DNA of 64,000 bases, taken from Corynebacterium simulans (lineage in GTDB: Bacteria; Actinomycetota; Actinomycetes; Mycobacteriales; Mycobacteriaceae). The notes under the pieces are model-generated. The model made no database searches and was not told the origin of the DNA. It saw only the letters and a program-made list of their open reading frames with translations. The stretch is from positions 1,860,001 to 1,924,000 of the forward strand of contig NZ_CP014634.1 in assembly GCF_001586215.1 (NCBI RefSeq), given 5' to 3'. This document shows positions 26,901-36,700 of the stretch, one piece after another (position 1 is the stretch's first letter; the number at the start of each line of letters is the position of its first letter). Made by a program: the position numbers and the translations under genes.

Positions 26901-29900
26901 TTGAACGCGTCTTCCACTCGCTCCGGGTCTAGGCAGGCAGTGGACATTTCAAAGTAACAGTGGCTGGAAACGTCGCCGAGTTCGATGGCTCCAGAGCTGC
27001 CGATGAGATAGGACTGCTGCACCTCAGTCAGCGGGAACGGAGCGTACTGTTCAGACCCGTGAACAATCTTGGGAAGATCCGATTGCTGGTGGGGGACTTC
27101 GGCTATCTGGTCAATTCGGGCGGCCATGTCGCGCAGCAACGGAACGTCAAAGATATTCTCTAACGGAAATTCCACGCCAAAACACTGTTCGATGGTACGG
27201 CGCAGGCGTGTTGCTGTGAGAGAGTCACCACCCAAGCGAAAGTAGTCTGAGTTCACGTTGGAGCTGGTGTGCAGCAGCTCATCCCAGATATCGATGAGCC
27301 GTTTCTCGGTGGCGGTGTGCGGAAGTTCGGTGACAGCGGGCTCGTTGTCGAAGTATTCCGGCACTAATGCTGTGAGCGCTTTGCGGTCAATCTTGCCGTT
27401 GCTGGTGAGTGGAAACTTCGCTAGCTCCAGGATGCGTTTCGGTAGCATGTACTCCGGAAGGCGGGTGGCCAGTAGGTTTGTAGCCTTGGCATAGTCAGAA
27501 TCGCATAGTGTGACCGATTCGTTGGAACTAGCGCGTTCGGCGATGATAAGCGCCGTCGTTTTAGTGATCTCTACATGCTCTACAGGTTTCCACCCAGTGC
27601 GCTGCAGGATTTCTTTCCAGCTGCGGGCGCTGAGTAGTACTGTACCGGTTTCGGCCCGAGCGTCCGTGGTATTGTTGGCAATAAATGCGGCGGTGATATC
27701 GGACATCGGGGAGGGGGCAGTGGGCTCTACCACCACCATCGTTGCTCCAGGGGCGCTGAGGCCCCAGGCCTCACAGAGCGTTTTCTCGATGTCCTCGCTC
27801 TGGTGCAGCGTCTGGTTGCACAGCACCAAGTCCGCCTTCGTCACTGCCTCCCCAGGAATCGGTTGGGGCGTGCTAGTGACTCCGAGCTGGCGGTACGTGA
27901 AGGTGTTACCAACACGTTGTCCGGCATGTTCGAGGTGATGACGATAGGGATCAGCGAGCACGTATGCGCTCGTCCCCGCGATAGCCGCGTAGTCCGCAGA
28001 GGCCTCGGGCCGGCGTGACCCGATCTCAAGAATCTTGAGCTCGCTGGTTGAGTGGGTACTGCATTCACGCACAACCGCGCCGAGGACCCGGTGAACCAAC
28101 CGACCCAACGGACGGGTTGCGAGGAATTGCTCCACCGACATCGAATCTGGGCTTTGGATGAACTCAGCGATACTGCGCTGCTTCTCCGCCATTACGAAGG
28201 CTTGCTCGAAGGGGGTGACAAAACGCTCTAACGCGCCGAACGACTCGTCGTCTAGAAGCAAGTCTGCGGTAGCCGGGTGTTCATCTGCTTTGCCTAGCCA
28301 TGTCTGCCAGCGATTACGGTGTTCGCGGAGGTGGTTTGGGGTCCCCACGCCGGTGAGTTGCTCCTCCCAGCGTCGCATCACTGAGAAGGCATATGCGGTC
28401 TGTAAATGCTCATCGTGCTCGACGGACGTGCGGATGTCGCCCTCGGTCAGCACGTCGTTGACTTTGGCGCGCAATGACGTCGCAAACTGCTCCGGAGTAG
28501 TTCGGGCAACATGTGACGGTGTGAACTGAGCAAACGTAACCAAAGATGGTGACGATGATGCACCTTGGTGCGTGATACACACGGCACGCTCTATTGGCAG
28601 CAACGCTTCACACGCGGACTCGATCTCGCCGAGTTCGATGCGGTGGCCACGAACTTTGACTTGGTTATCCGAGCGGCCTAAAAACTCGATCGTCCCATCG
28701 GCCCAGAACCGGCCCATATCGCCTGTGCGGTACCAACGTGAGTCCTCCGAGATTACGAACTTAGTTTCGGTGAGTCCGGGGTCGCCGACATATTGTGTAG
28801 CTACGCCCAGGCCGCCAATCCACAGCTCCCCCACAGAATAATCGGGACAGTCCTGGCCATTGCTGGACACCACCCGGTACATCTGTTTGGCAAGCGGCCG
28901 ACCATAGGGAATTGAGGTCCACTCGGGTGACACTACATCGAGGTCGAGACCATTGGACCAGATAGATGCCTCCGTCGCACCGCCCATAGCTAATAGGTGT
29001 GCCTGCGGGGTAACCGTGCGCATGCGCTCAGGCAGGCTGGTATCAATCCAGTCGCCAGATAGCAGAACATGGCGTATGCTGCTGAGCTTGCCCGGTGTCC
29101 GATCAGCCGCAGATAAAAGCATCTCAAACAAAGTAGGCACCGAATTCCAGATAGTTATGCCTAAACTATCCACCAGCGATACCCACTTCTTGGCGTCGCG
29201 GCGCGCATCATCTGGGATGGTTACCAGTTCGCCGCCAGCAGAAAGGAGCCCGAAGGCGTCGTACACCGAGAGATCGAAATCAAAGGAAGATACGCTTAGT
29301 AGGCGGTCTGTCGGACCAACGCCCAGGCGACGGTTGATCTCGCTAATGGTGTTCCATGCAGCACCGTGGCAAATCTCGACTCCTTTTGGTGTTCCAGTGG
29401 TCCCAGAGGTGTAGATTACATAGGCTGGGTCTTGTGGATGCAGCTGCGGAAGATTGGCTGTGCCGGTAGCGCTCGTGAAATCTACTACCTGAACTGCAGT
29501 TTCGCTCAGAACCTTATCGGGTCGGTCAGTAATCAGATGCGTTACTTGGCTTGCCCCCAAGAGAGCGGCAATACGAGATTCCGGTTGCTGTAGACTCACC
29601 GGTACATATGCTCCGCCCGCCATCATCGCGGCTAGCGCACCAATAATCTGGCGAGGACCACGCTCCACCATCACTGCAATCAAAGCGCCTCGCCCAACCC
29701 CGGAATTCACCAAAGCAGAGGCGATGGTGGTGGCTTGCTCTTCCAAATCTTGGTAGGTAATAACGTCGCCGCTTGCACTGCGAATGGCCGTGGCCTGGGG
29801 GTGGCACCGTGCAGCGGCAATCACCTCATCGACAAGGGTGGTGTCAGGCAGCCGCCAAGAGGCAACTTCGGCACGTGACGCTCGACGGGCCTGCGCTCCT

Positions 29901-31492
29901 GGGCTCTCTACCGGGTCTGAATGCGAGAGATCGTCGGTGATTGCCTTGTCAATCTCCATCACTAGGGTGGCGAAGAGATCGTCCAGCATCTTCTCGGGGA
30001 ACAACTGTTCAACTGCGTCGCAGACGATTAGGAAGCCGTTGACGGTGGTGAAGACTTGGAGGTCAATCCACACCTGGGGGGTCTGGGAGATCATGTAGCT
30101 AATCTCTCCGAAGGTATCTATAAACTCTTGGCCAACCAGTGGGTCTCCCAGGTTGCAGGAGAACACCACGGGAGCCAAAACTTGCTCACCTCTGGAAGCA
30201 CGTAGGTCTCGCAGCACCCGCACCGCCGAATACTGTGAATGTGACGAATCCTCATAGAAAGAGGCCTGTATATCCTTGAGGTCCTCGCTGAAAGTGCGGC
30301 GTGTGGACTGATCGATACTGGTGAGTGTCAGGGCGGTAAAGTCTGCGACGACATTCTTTATCGCTGTGTCTGAACCGCGGTTGAACAGAGGTACGGCCAT
30401 GAGGAATTTTTTATTCTCGCTCCATTGGCCGATGGTGCGGGCGTAGGCGGTCAGCAACACCATTGCTGGGGTAGTAGCGTGGTGTTCACACACCTCACGC
30501 AAGCGCGACCAAGTTGCCGAATCGAATGATCGACTGCGGCGTACAAACCGGTGTGCTTGTTCCTCGTTGGTGCCGTGGCTCATCGGCAAGGTTGGGGCAC
30601 CCGGCAACTCGGAGAGGCGATTGCGCCAGTATGCCTGGTCACGGTCGATATCGGCGACGCCTTCGCGAGCGTGTCCAGCGAGGTAGCGAGCGAAACTCCA
30701 CGACGGGTCGGCGTCGGGGGCTTCACCGGTGGCGTAATGGTGGGCGAGGTCGTGCAAGATAATTTGGAAACTCTGCACATCGCACACAAGCAGGTCGATA
30801 TCGAAGTGAATAACTGCTACATCCTGAGGGAGGAGGCTGACTTCTAAAGATACCACATGGCCGGTAGCTATGTCCAACAGTCGGTGCGAAAGGCGTTCGC
30901 GCGTGGATAGCAGAGCTTCTTCGCGCGTGGACTCGTCCATCTTGGTGAGGTCATGAACGAGGATGGTGGGGTGGGGCGGCTCTGGCAGCACATATTGCTT
31001 GCCATCTTCGGTGTAGCAGGCGCGCAACATCGGGTGGGAACGTAGCAGCGTCAGCCAGCTTTGTTGCAATCGGTCGATATTGATACTGCGGGATTCGACC
31101 TCTACGTAGCCGTGGGTGCCCACCCCGCCCAGTTGCTGCGAGGAATTGCGGCCAATCCAATAGGCGTATTGGACATCTGTGAGGTCAAAGGGTACGGAAT
31201 CGTCGATGGGAGCGGCAAACCCATCTTTGGGGGACTCAATGGCGTCAGTGCTGTGGTTTGGTGTGGATTCTACAAGCATCTTCGCCCACTGCCTTACCGT
31301 TGGGGCGCGCATGAAATCTCCAAAGGAGACGCGGTGTCCCTGTTTCATCCAATCAGCGAGCAGACGGACTGTTGGAAGTGACTCCAGGCCGTGGGAGAGC
31401 AGGTTGTCGTCGATGCCGATTTCGGCATCTTCGCCGAGGATCTGGTGGAGCGAGGCGAGGAGTTCTTCGCGAATTTGTTCCTCTTTGATCAT
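23921..31492 (-). CDS. NRPS1: ArCP-Cy-A(Cys)-[E/MT-like]-PCP-Cy-A(Cys)-PCP
   Basis: A 2523-residue HMWP2/PchE-like synthetase. Domains: aryl carrier 1-78 (HGLESLP, Ser38); cyclization domain 100-525 with D233-x4-D238-xx-S241 in place of HHxxxDG; adenylation 553-960; a 340-residue methyltransferase-like insert about 985-1325 with degenerate LEIGSRRPEAS, resembling the epimerase-type insert of PchE/HMWP2; carrier with Ser1424; second cyclization domain 1482-1905 (D1614, D1619, S1622); second adenylation 1940-2425 without insert; final carrier with Ser2474. By PheA-numbered reading the codes are DLYNLSMIWK and DLYNLSAIWK, both cysteine-type. It should condense and cyclise two cysteines onto an aryl starter. 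No thioesterase: the chain passes to NRPS2. A good GAGAGGAC site precedes the ATG, 12 bp after the AMP ligase gene. Confidence 0.93.
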   Translation of the reverse strand: MIKEEQIREELLASLHQILGEDAEIGIDDNLLSHGLESLPTVRLLADWMKQGHRVSFGDFMRAPTVRQWAKMLVESTPNHSTDAIESPKDGFAAPIDDSVPFDLTDVQYAYWIGRNSSQQLGGVGTHGYVEVESRSINIDRLQQSWLTLLRSHPMLRACYTEDGKQYVLPEPPHPTILVHDLTKMDESTREEALLSTRERLSHRLLDIATGHVVSLEVSLLPQDVAVIHFDIDLLVCDVQSFQIILHDLAHHYATGEAPDADPSWSFARYLAGHAREGVADIDRDQAYWRNRLSELPGAPTLPMSHGTNEEQAHRFVRRSRSFDSATWSRLREVCEHHATTPAMVLLTAYARTIGQWSENKKFLMAVPLFNRGSDTAIKNVVADFTALTLTSIDQSTRRTFSEDLKDIQASFYEDSSHSQYSAVRVLRDLRASRGEQVLAPVVFSCNLGDPLVGQEFIDTFGEISYMISQTPQVWIDLQVFTTVNGFLIVCDAVEQLFPEKMLDDLFATLVMEIDKAITDDLSHSDPVESPGAQARRASRAEVASWRLPDTTLVDEVIAAARCHPQATAIRSASGDVITYQDLEEQATTIASALVNSGVGRGALIAVMVERGPRQIIGALAAMMAGGAYVPVSLQQPESRIAALLGASQVTHLITDRPDKVLSETAVQVVDFTSATGTANLPQLHPQDPAYVIYTSGTTGTPKGVEICHGAAWNTISEINRRLGVGPTDRLLSVSSFDFDLSVYDAFGLLSAGGELVTIPDDARRDAKKWVSLVDSLGITIWNSVPTLFEMLLSAADRTPGKLSSIRHVLLSGDWIDTSLPERMRTVTPQAHLLAMGGATEASIWSNGLDLDVVSPEWTSIPYGRPLAKQMYRVVSSNGQDCPDYSVGELWIGGLGVATQYVGDPGLTETKFVISEDSRWYRTGDMGRFWADGTIEFLGRSDNQVKVRGHRIELGEIESACEALLPIERAVCITHQGASSSPSLVTFAQFTPSHVARTTPEQFATSLRAKVNDVLTEGDIRTSVEHDEHLQTAYAFSVMRRWEEQLTGVGTPNHLREHRNRWQTWLGKADEHPATADLLLDDESFGALERFVTPFEQAFVMAEKQRSIAEFIQSPDSMSVEQFLATRPLGRLVHRVLGAVVRECSTHSTSELKILEIGSRRPEASADYAAIAGTSAYVLADPYRHHLEHAGQRVGNTFTYRQLGVTSTPQPIPGEAVTKADLVLCNQTLHQSEDIEKTLCEAWGLSAPGATMVVVEPTAPSPMSDITAAFIANNTTDARAETGTVLLSARSWKEILQRTGWKPVEHVEITKTTALIIAERASSNESVTLCDSDYAKATNLLATRLPEYMLPKRILELAKFPLTSNGKIDRKALTALVPEYFDNEPAVTELPHTATEKRLIDIWDELLHTSSNVNSDYFRLGGDSLTATRLRRTIEQCFGVEFPLENIFDVPLLRDMAARIDQIAEVPHQQSDLPKIVHGSEQYAPFPLTEVQQSYLIGSSGAIELGDVSSHCYFEMSTACLDPERVEDAFNALIKRHPMLRTVVCEDGLSQRVLPEVPRYRIALIRSGNADNEDTLDEIREEMSRQKFDPTQWPCFDVRYVAEPDAGRLLLSFDNLFIDGWSMFHIFREWKQAYDHGVDSLDPAIPYSFKDYVEATIELSHSDIHKRDQAYWESAVDTIYPAPQLPVTDTNGANTSQFCRHHALVDAAKWRRIKQRVREEGMTEAVFLAEVYAEVLARYSDEPRLSINLTRFDRTRFAPEVDHIVGDFTSLSILSVDTQCAPSFRDRAAALHRRMFSNLDHGSVSGVSVQRMLTKQRGARVTMPVVFTCGLGVVEHPESDQSPYLGVIDHGLSQTPQVWMDLQVYEHDGGLMLNMDAVEAIFPDDMVAELFTSLTATLSHLAESPELWNAPTSTIAPTTNAPTADRINDTDRELPGADKSLLGLYQKGLAEHGDNLAVIDATTQWTYEQLNEQSDKWAQLIAATDPAPGDLVGIMMEKSAQQIAAVLGAMKAGCAYLPLSVDQPVGRNTSIINDAGASIVAMDHPDDDFAALAEHCTVITLADVARHRPGDQALSESSPTPSSLAYVIYTSGTTGTPKGVAITHESAVNTIVDVNERLGVTPTDRILGISELNFDLSVYDIFGMFARGATLVLPSPADKRDPQCWADAVTTHSVTLWNSVPALFSMYVEHLRERSLIGSSVRSALLSGDWIPVNIAYQVSTLFRDCTVFAAGGATEASIWSNWYEVGVDDASRTSIPYGTPLANQRMYILDEALNPRPTHVPGDLYIAGRGLAMGYWKDPEKTAASFITHPRTGERMYRTGDKALYNHLGHIIFLGREDGQVKVNGYRIELGEIESTARKFNELRDCVAVNDHGIVLYVVTHEGFNMAALNNHLAESLPAYMRPRVISRIDGLPRSWNGKIDRKSLEGKTFEQPQTRERSRNHRDSGIVTILQELLGPKEISIDDDFFTIGADSLTAVRLTNSIRREMSVEISIRDVFNHPTVRELSDLIANIVGSDVEEGEI

Positions 31493-31504
31493 GGTCTTGT
31501 CCTC

Positions 31505-33136
31505 TCAGCTTTGTTCGGATTCACGGTCAGTAAATTGCGCTGCCGCGAGAGCACGCAGCTTTTTCTTGTCGACCTTGCCGATGTTGATCAGTGGAATTTC
31601 GTCGACAGTGATCACCTGGTCCGGCACCTTGTATCGGGCTACGCCTCGGGTGAGGAAATCATCCAGAATGGCGGAGCGGTTAACGCCTGGTTGGGCGACG
31701 ATGGCTGCAACGGTGCGCTCTCCCAGTGCTCTATCTGGCATTGGGAAGACGGCTGCAGCACTAATGCCTGGAGTTCCAGACAAGAGTGTCTCGACCTCAG
31801 AAGGGGAGACGTTTTCGCCCAGGCGATTGATCTGTTCAACCACGCGCCCGCACAGCACCAGGTTGCCGTCCTCGGTAAGGTAGCCACGGTCACCGGTGCG
31901 GAAGAAACCATCCTCGGTGAAACAGTCCGGGGTATCGCGGTTTCCTTCGTAGCCGAAGAAAGTATAAGGGCCCTTTTCTAGTATCTCTCCCGGCTCGCCT
32001 CCCGGGCCATCGATTACCAACTCGTCAGCATCAGAGATGGGACGACCTTGCGTGCCAAGAATCACCGCTGGAGGGTCATCAATACGCGTGAACGTAGTGA
32101 TGCCTTCACCCATGCCATAACCCTGGTGGATACGCACACCGAAACGATCCTGTATTGCCTCACCTAAGCCGTCGTTAAGCGCCGCTGCGCCAATGATAAT
32201 TCGCTCCAAGGAAGAGAAATCTGCGGGAAACCACTCTGCGGCCTCCACCCACACCTGGGCTACCGCAGGAACTAGTGCAGTCAGCGTGACCCCGTGGGTC
32301 GCAATGGCCGGAAACGCCTCATCGAAGGCTGCGCTGGTGCACAGAACCACAGTGCCGCCCGAAAGCAAGGTGCCCAGAATCCCGGGCTGAGCTAAGGCGA
32401 AATCATGAGAGGTAGATAGAACCGCCAAGTATACCGTATCTGGCCCGACGCCGCAGCACTGTGCCGCCGCACGGGTGTTATATGCATACGCCTCATGTAC
32501 CCGGGGAATTATTTTTGGCATGTTCGTGGTTCCGCCAGACAAAAGATTCAGCGCAACGCTGCGTGGATCCGGCCACTTAGTAGGCGGAGAACATTTGGTA
32601 GAAATCGGGGCAGTGAAGAGACCTGGCAGAACTCGGTACGAGGACTCCTTGTCGTGCGTGGGTCCGTTATCGGCCCACAGTTCTTTGAGTCCGAGCTCGC
32701 CGGGTCCCATAGCCTCTACCATGGCTACGGTGTCAAAACCGAGATGGTCGCGGCCACCGATATAAGCAACTGGGTGTAAAGACTCACACAACGCTGCAAC
32801 TTCGGCCTCTCTATGCGCGGGAAGCAGCAGGGTTGGGATAGCACCCACGCGCATCAGCGCAAGCAGAGTCACCACATACGCTGCGGTGTTTGGCAGTTGC
32901 AGTAGCACGTGGTCTCCTGGCGAGAGGCCGCTTTCTCGTAGCTCCTCGGTGAACACACAAAGTGATTGCTCGAGTTGTGCGTAGGTCAGGTGTGCGTCGT
33001 CAGCGATGACAGCTACATGGTCCGAATAAATCTCGGATGATTCGAACAGTTCCTGGCACAGGCTTTTTCGGGCCAGGTGGCCGGTGCCTTCGTAATGCTT
33101 CAACACACTGTTGCGGTCGATATCGCGCCCTCTCAT
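31505..33136 (-). CDS. aryl-acid AMP ligase (DhbE/YbtE-like, unusual pocket)
   Basis: A 543-residue stand-alone adenylation enzyme that should load the NRPS1 aryl carrier. Family landmarks are LLSGGTTNMPKIIPRVH (phosphate loop), QGYGMGEG, TRIDDP, FFRTGDRGYL and the catalytic lysine in NIGKVDKKKL. The pocket differs from the DhbE/EntE and salicylate enzymes: the usual HNFPL(S/A)(S/C)PG reads HDFALAQPG (residues 244-252). The extracted code A247 L248 P251 A287 I314 G316 G339 T347 T348 K compares with PLPAQGVVNK for dihydroxybenzoate. The substrate is thus probably another aryl acid. The start overlaps the VOC stop (ATGA). Confidence 0.85.
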   Translation of the reverse strand: MRGRDIDRNSVLKHYEGTGHLARKSLCQELFESSEIYSDHVAVIADDAHLTYAQLEQSLCVFTEELRESGLSPGDHVLLQLPNTAAYVVTLLALMRVGAIPTLLLPAHREAEVAALCESLHPVAYIGGRDHLGFDTVAMVEAMGPGELGLKELWADNGPTHDKESSYRVLPGLFTAPISTKCSPPTKWPDPRSVALNLLSGGTTNMPKIIPRVHEAYAYNTRAAAQCCGVGPDTVYLAVLSTSHDFALAQPGILGTLLSGGTVVLCTSAAFDEAFPAIATHGVTLTALVPAVAQVWVEAAEWFPADFSSLERIIIGAAALNDGLGEAIQDRFGVRIHQGYGMGEGITTFTRIDDPPAVILGTQGRPISDADELVIDGPGGEPGEILEKGPYTFFGYEGNRDTPDCFTEDGFFRTGDRGYLTEDGNLVLCGRVVEQINRLGENVSPSEVETLLSGTPGISAAAVFPMPDRALGERTVAAIVAQPGVNRSAILDDFLTRGVARYKVPDQVITVDEIPLINIGKVDKKKLRALAAAQFTDRESEQS

Positions 33137-33741
33137 GCAAACTCCAAATCAATCGTGCCTGTGCCGGAACGGCAGGTGAGGCCGCCGTCGACACCAACGT
33201 GCTTACAAATGCTTAATGTCTTCTCACTGGCCGCAAAATCGATGTCGGTTATGTGGGTAATCCCGTTAGGATGCGGGGTGCTGCGATGGGTATCAATGGC
33301 AAAGGGGGTCACGAAAAGCGGGATCGCCCAGTCGTCGGGTGACAGACACCAGCAGGCGAGCCGTCTGCCAGCGGGATCCTTGCGGGAGAACGGGATTGTC
33401 AGGCTCTTGGTTTGATGAGAATCAAAAATCTCCTTTATGTGGTCAAATTCCTTGCGCTGCGCCTCCAGTACCACCCGTGAGTACCCCTGTGACATGGTGG
33501 AGAATCTGTCATAGGAGTCGACGAATTTTCCATTGCCAGTAAGGTGTAAAAGTTGGCGGAAAAACGGTGGTACGTCGGCTCGCTCTCGTATCTCCAGGTA
33601 GGGACCCTCGCAGAAATAAATAAGCGCGCTTGCAGCGTTTTTCTGTTGTCCTGGTTCAACGTCAAAGCCGCGCGAACGGAAGTAATTAATTGAGTTCTCT
33701 AGGTCGTCTGCTTTATAGATAATGTGTCCCACATTAGCCAT
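33133..33741 (-). CDS. VOC-superfamily protein (glyoxalase-like)
   Basis: 202 residues. The start MANVGHIIYKADDLENSINYFRSRGFDVEPG is a typical beta-alpha-beta VOC opening, and a second half begins near PNGITHITDIDFAASEK, suggesting two paired modules as in glyoxalase-like proteins. It starts within the last codons of NRPS2 (8-bp overlap) and its stop overlaps the AMP ligase start, so it is firmly part of the operon. VOC proteins can be metal-dependent oxygenases, isomerases or binding/resistance proteins. Here it could act in making or handling the starter acid, or protect the cell. No precise function can be given. Confidence 0.7.
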   Translation of the reverse strand: MANVGHIIYKADDLENSINYFRSRGFDVEPGQQKNAASALIYFCEGPYLEIRERADVPPFFRQLLHLTGNGKFVDSYDRFSTMSQGYSRVVLEAQRKEFDHIKEIFDSHQTKSLTIPFSRKDPAGRRLACWCLSPDDWAIPLFVTPFAIDTHRSTPHPNGITHITDIDFAASEKTLSICKHVGVDGGLTCRSGTGTIDLEFA

Positions 33742-36700
33742 TTCGTTGTTCCCTCTCCGTGAAGAACGGAAGTAGTGAGGGTACGTTCTCCTGTAGCAGG
33801 CAGGTGGCATGAGAACCGGCCACGGCATGTATCTGCAGGTTGCCGAGCACGGTCGCTGGCCAATCGATGTCTCCGCCTAGGCTCGGGTAAAAACCAGTTA
33901 CACCTTCGGTAGGCTGCAGTACGACTACATCACCGAAATAGACATCGGGGACGTAGTCGATGGTTCCGAGTAACGAATGCCGGAAGACATCGTATAGGAT
34001 GTCCAGCATCCCGCGAGTGGACTCGGAGTCTGTGTCGAATTCACGGATGCTTCGGTAGATGAGTTTGCGGCGCGCCCTGGGACTCAACACCGCCATCTTT
34101 TGGAAGAATTCCCCGATATCTGCGTATGGGCCTTCAAGGGTACACAGTTCTTCGTCACTGATATTGCGGTTGATGCCATCAAGGGTGTGCTCCAGGGCTG
34201 CTGCGAGGGTTTTGAGGTCGAAGTTCGCCCCCATTGCACTTAGGTCAGCGTTGAAAATGCACCCATAGGCGAGCTCACACAGCAGTTCATTAGTGACCCG
34301 GTGCGGGCACTGGTGGGTGCTGATGCAAGTTACCTGGCGCACGTCGCGGCCGAGTTCGGTGAGCGCCTTCGCGGTCTCCAGCGCTAACATACCGCCAATG
34401 CAGTAGCCGACCAACTGATAAGATTCCATATCCAACTCATCAAGTTCCTGGGCGTAGCTCTGGGCCAGATCCCTGATCAGCGTACGGGTTGTGTAGTCCA
34501 GGAATCGATCTGCGTCACCAGCGGTAAAACCAACGTGGGCAATCTCTGGCTGGCGTTGAAGCAGTTCGGGCATCAAGAACTCGTAGTCCTTCAGGCGGCC
34601 AGTGCCAGCGTGGATCATCACGCGGCAGAACATTGCGTCCTTCGGCAATCGGTATACATGCAGATTTGAAGACCCAGTTGGAGAGCCACTGGCTACAGTA
34701 GACAGAGCAGTCAGTTCAGGGGAGGTATGATTAGCAGAATTAACGGCTTTTAATGCTTCGGGTTGACAGCTACTTCCTGCAGCCTGTGCTAGCGCGGAAA
34801 TGCCTGCGATGGTTGGCACCTTGAGTACGCCACGCATAAGGGCGTCCCACGTGTGCTGCTGTAGGCCAGGTATTTCTTGGCGGAGCCGGGTTACCGTTTC
34901 GGCCATGAGCAGTGAGTCACCCCCAAGCGCATAGAAGTCATCATTGCGCCCAACCTCCGTGGTGTCGAGGACATCGCGCCAGATAGTCGCTATCTGCTCT
35001 TCCGTTTCGTTGCGTGGAGGATCGATCCGGTTGTTGGGGCTTCCCACCGGTTCTAAGCAGAGTTGCGCTAGGGCCTTGCGGTCTACCTTGCCATTTGAGG
35101 TTAACGGCAATTCCGGTAGTACATTGACGGAAGCCGGAACCATGTAACCCGGTAGGTGAGCACGCAGGTAGCCCAGAATGTCTTCACTGTTGAGCGTGGG
35201 GACATCGTCGTCATCGGCACCAACGATGATGAGTCGTTGCCCGCATTCGCGCAACGGGTCACTAGTGTTTGGGTACTCCGCGATGCGGTGCATCTGGGTA
35301 TCCCTGAAGACCTGATCCCACTGCGCGTCCTCGATGAACACCTTGTGTGATTCCGCACGGTGGTCCGTGAAATCAACCAGATTCATCTTGATGGACACCG
35401 AGATAAGGGCTGCGTAAAGTTCAGTGATCGGCTCTACTATGACGATCACGCCCCCGGGGCGGCGCAGCTGCTTTAAGCGGGTGAATGACTCCTCGATATT
35501 TACTGAATTATGCAGTACGTTGGCGCACAAAATGATGTCGTAACCGCCGAACTCTACATCTTGCGATGTGCAGTCTGAGTTCATATCAAACAGGCCATAG
35601 GTCATGGCATCACAATGCGCGAACATTTTTTGGGCTTTATGTAGGAAGAATGTCGAAATATCGGTGAAGCGGTATTCGATTACGTTCTCGGGGAGTCGGC
35701 TAACAATTTTTTCCGTCGTAGCACCTATGCCAGCGCCGACCTCGAGGATCCTTACCGGATGATCAGCGTGGTGCTCGGCAATGCCGATCACTGCCTCTGC
35801 GGCCGCAGCATTCATCGCCTTGCTAATGCGGTTTTCGCCGTAAATGGTGCGGGCGTTATGGGTATCTCCCTCCGGGAAGAACACCTCGGTGGGACTGATC
35901 TCTCCGCGCAACTGGGAAAGAAGCGCCTCAGCTGCGTGCCGTTGGTAATTGAATAATTCCTTACTGTTATTGATTTCCGCTTCCATGTTGCCGAACTGAT
36001 CCCAGGCCTCTCCGAACACGAAGAAGTCCAGGGTCTGTTGGCTGACAGTCCAACCCTCATCATCCTTAGTGGCTAAGCCTTCTCCAGTCAGAATATTGAG
36101 CCAACGGGTTATGAGTTCGCGATACTCTTCGGAGGGATGGATCGCCGCGGTGATTTCCGTAAGAGTGTGGTATTTTCCTGCAACGAGGAAAACACCGGCT
36201 TGTTGGAAAGCCGCGAGCAAAGCAGCCATCGCGGCTTCGTTTCCCAGCCGCATCCATGTGGCAAATATTCCCGTGTCAAGGCTCGTATCTGCAGGTGTCC
36301 AGCGCTGCTCAAGCATTGTACGGAGCTCCGAGTTTCTGATTTGCCCAGCATCCTTGAGCTCATCTTTGTCGCTCTGTGCATCAGTGACGAAAGCATGTAG
36401 TTTAATTGGGTCACTGGTTTCCTGGGTGAGTACTATAGCGCGTTCGACGAAGTCGTTGGATTCGAGGACTCCTTCTATCTCGCCGGTTTCCACTCGATAG
36501 CCGTTGATTTTTAGTTGATTGTCCCGACGGCCGTGAAACTCGATTACGCCGTCTGGGCGGTAGCTTCCTATATCCCCGGTAGCGTACATACGTGTGCCAT
36601 GCTTTTCGGAAAAGAAAAATTTCTCTGCTGTGGAGGTTGGATCGTTGAGGTAACCGGTGGCTAGGCTTTCCCCGGAAATATGGATTTGCCCTCGCACCCA

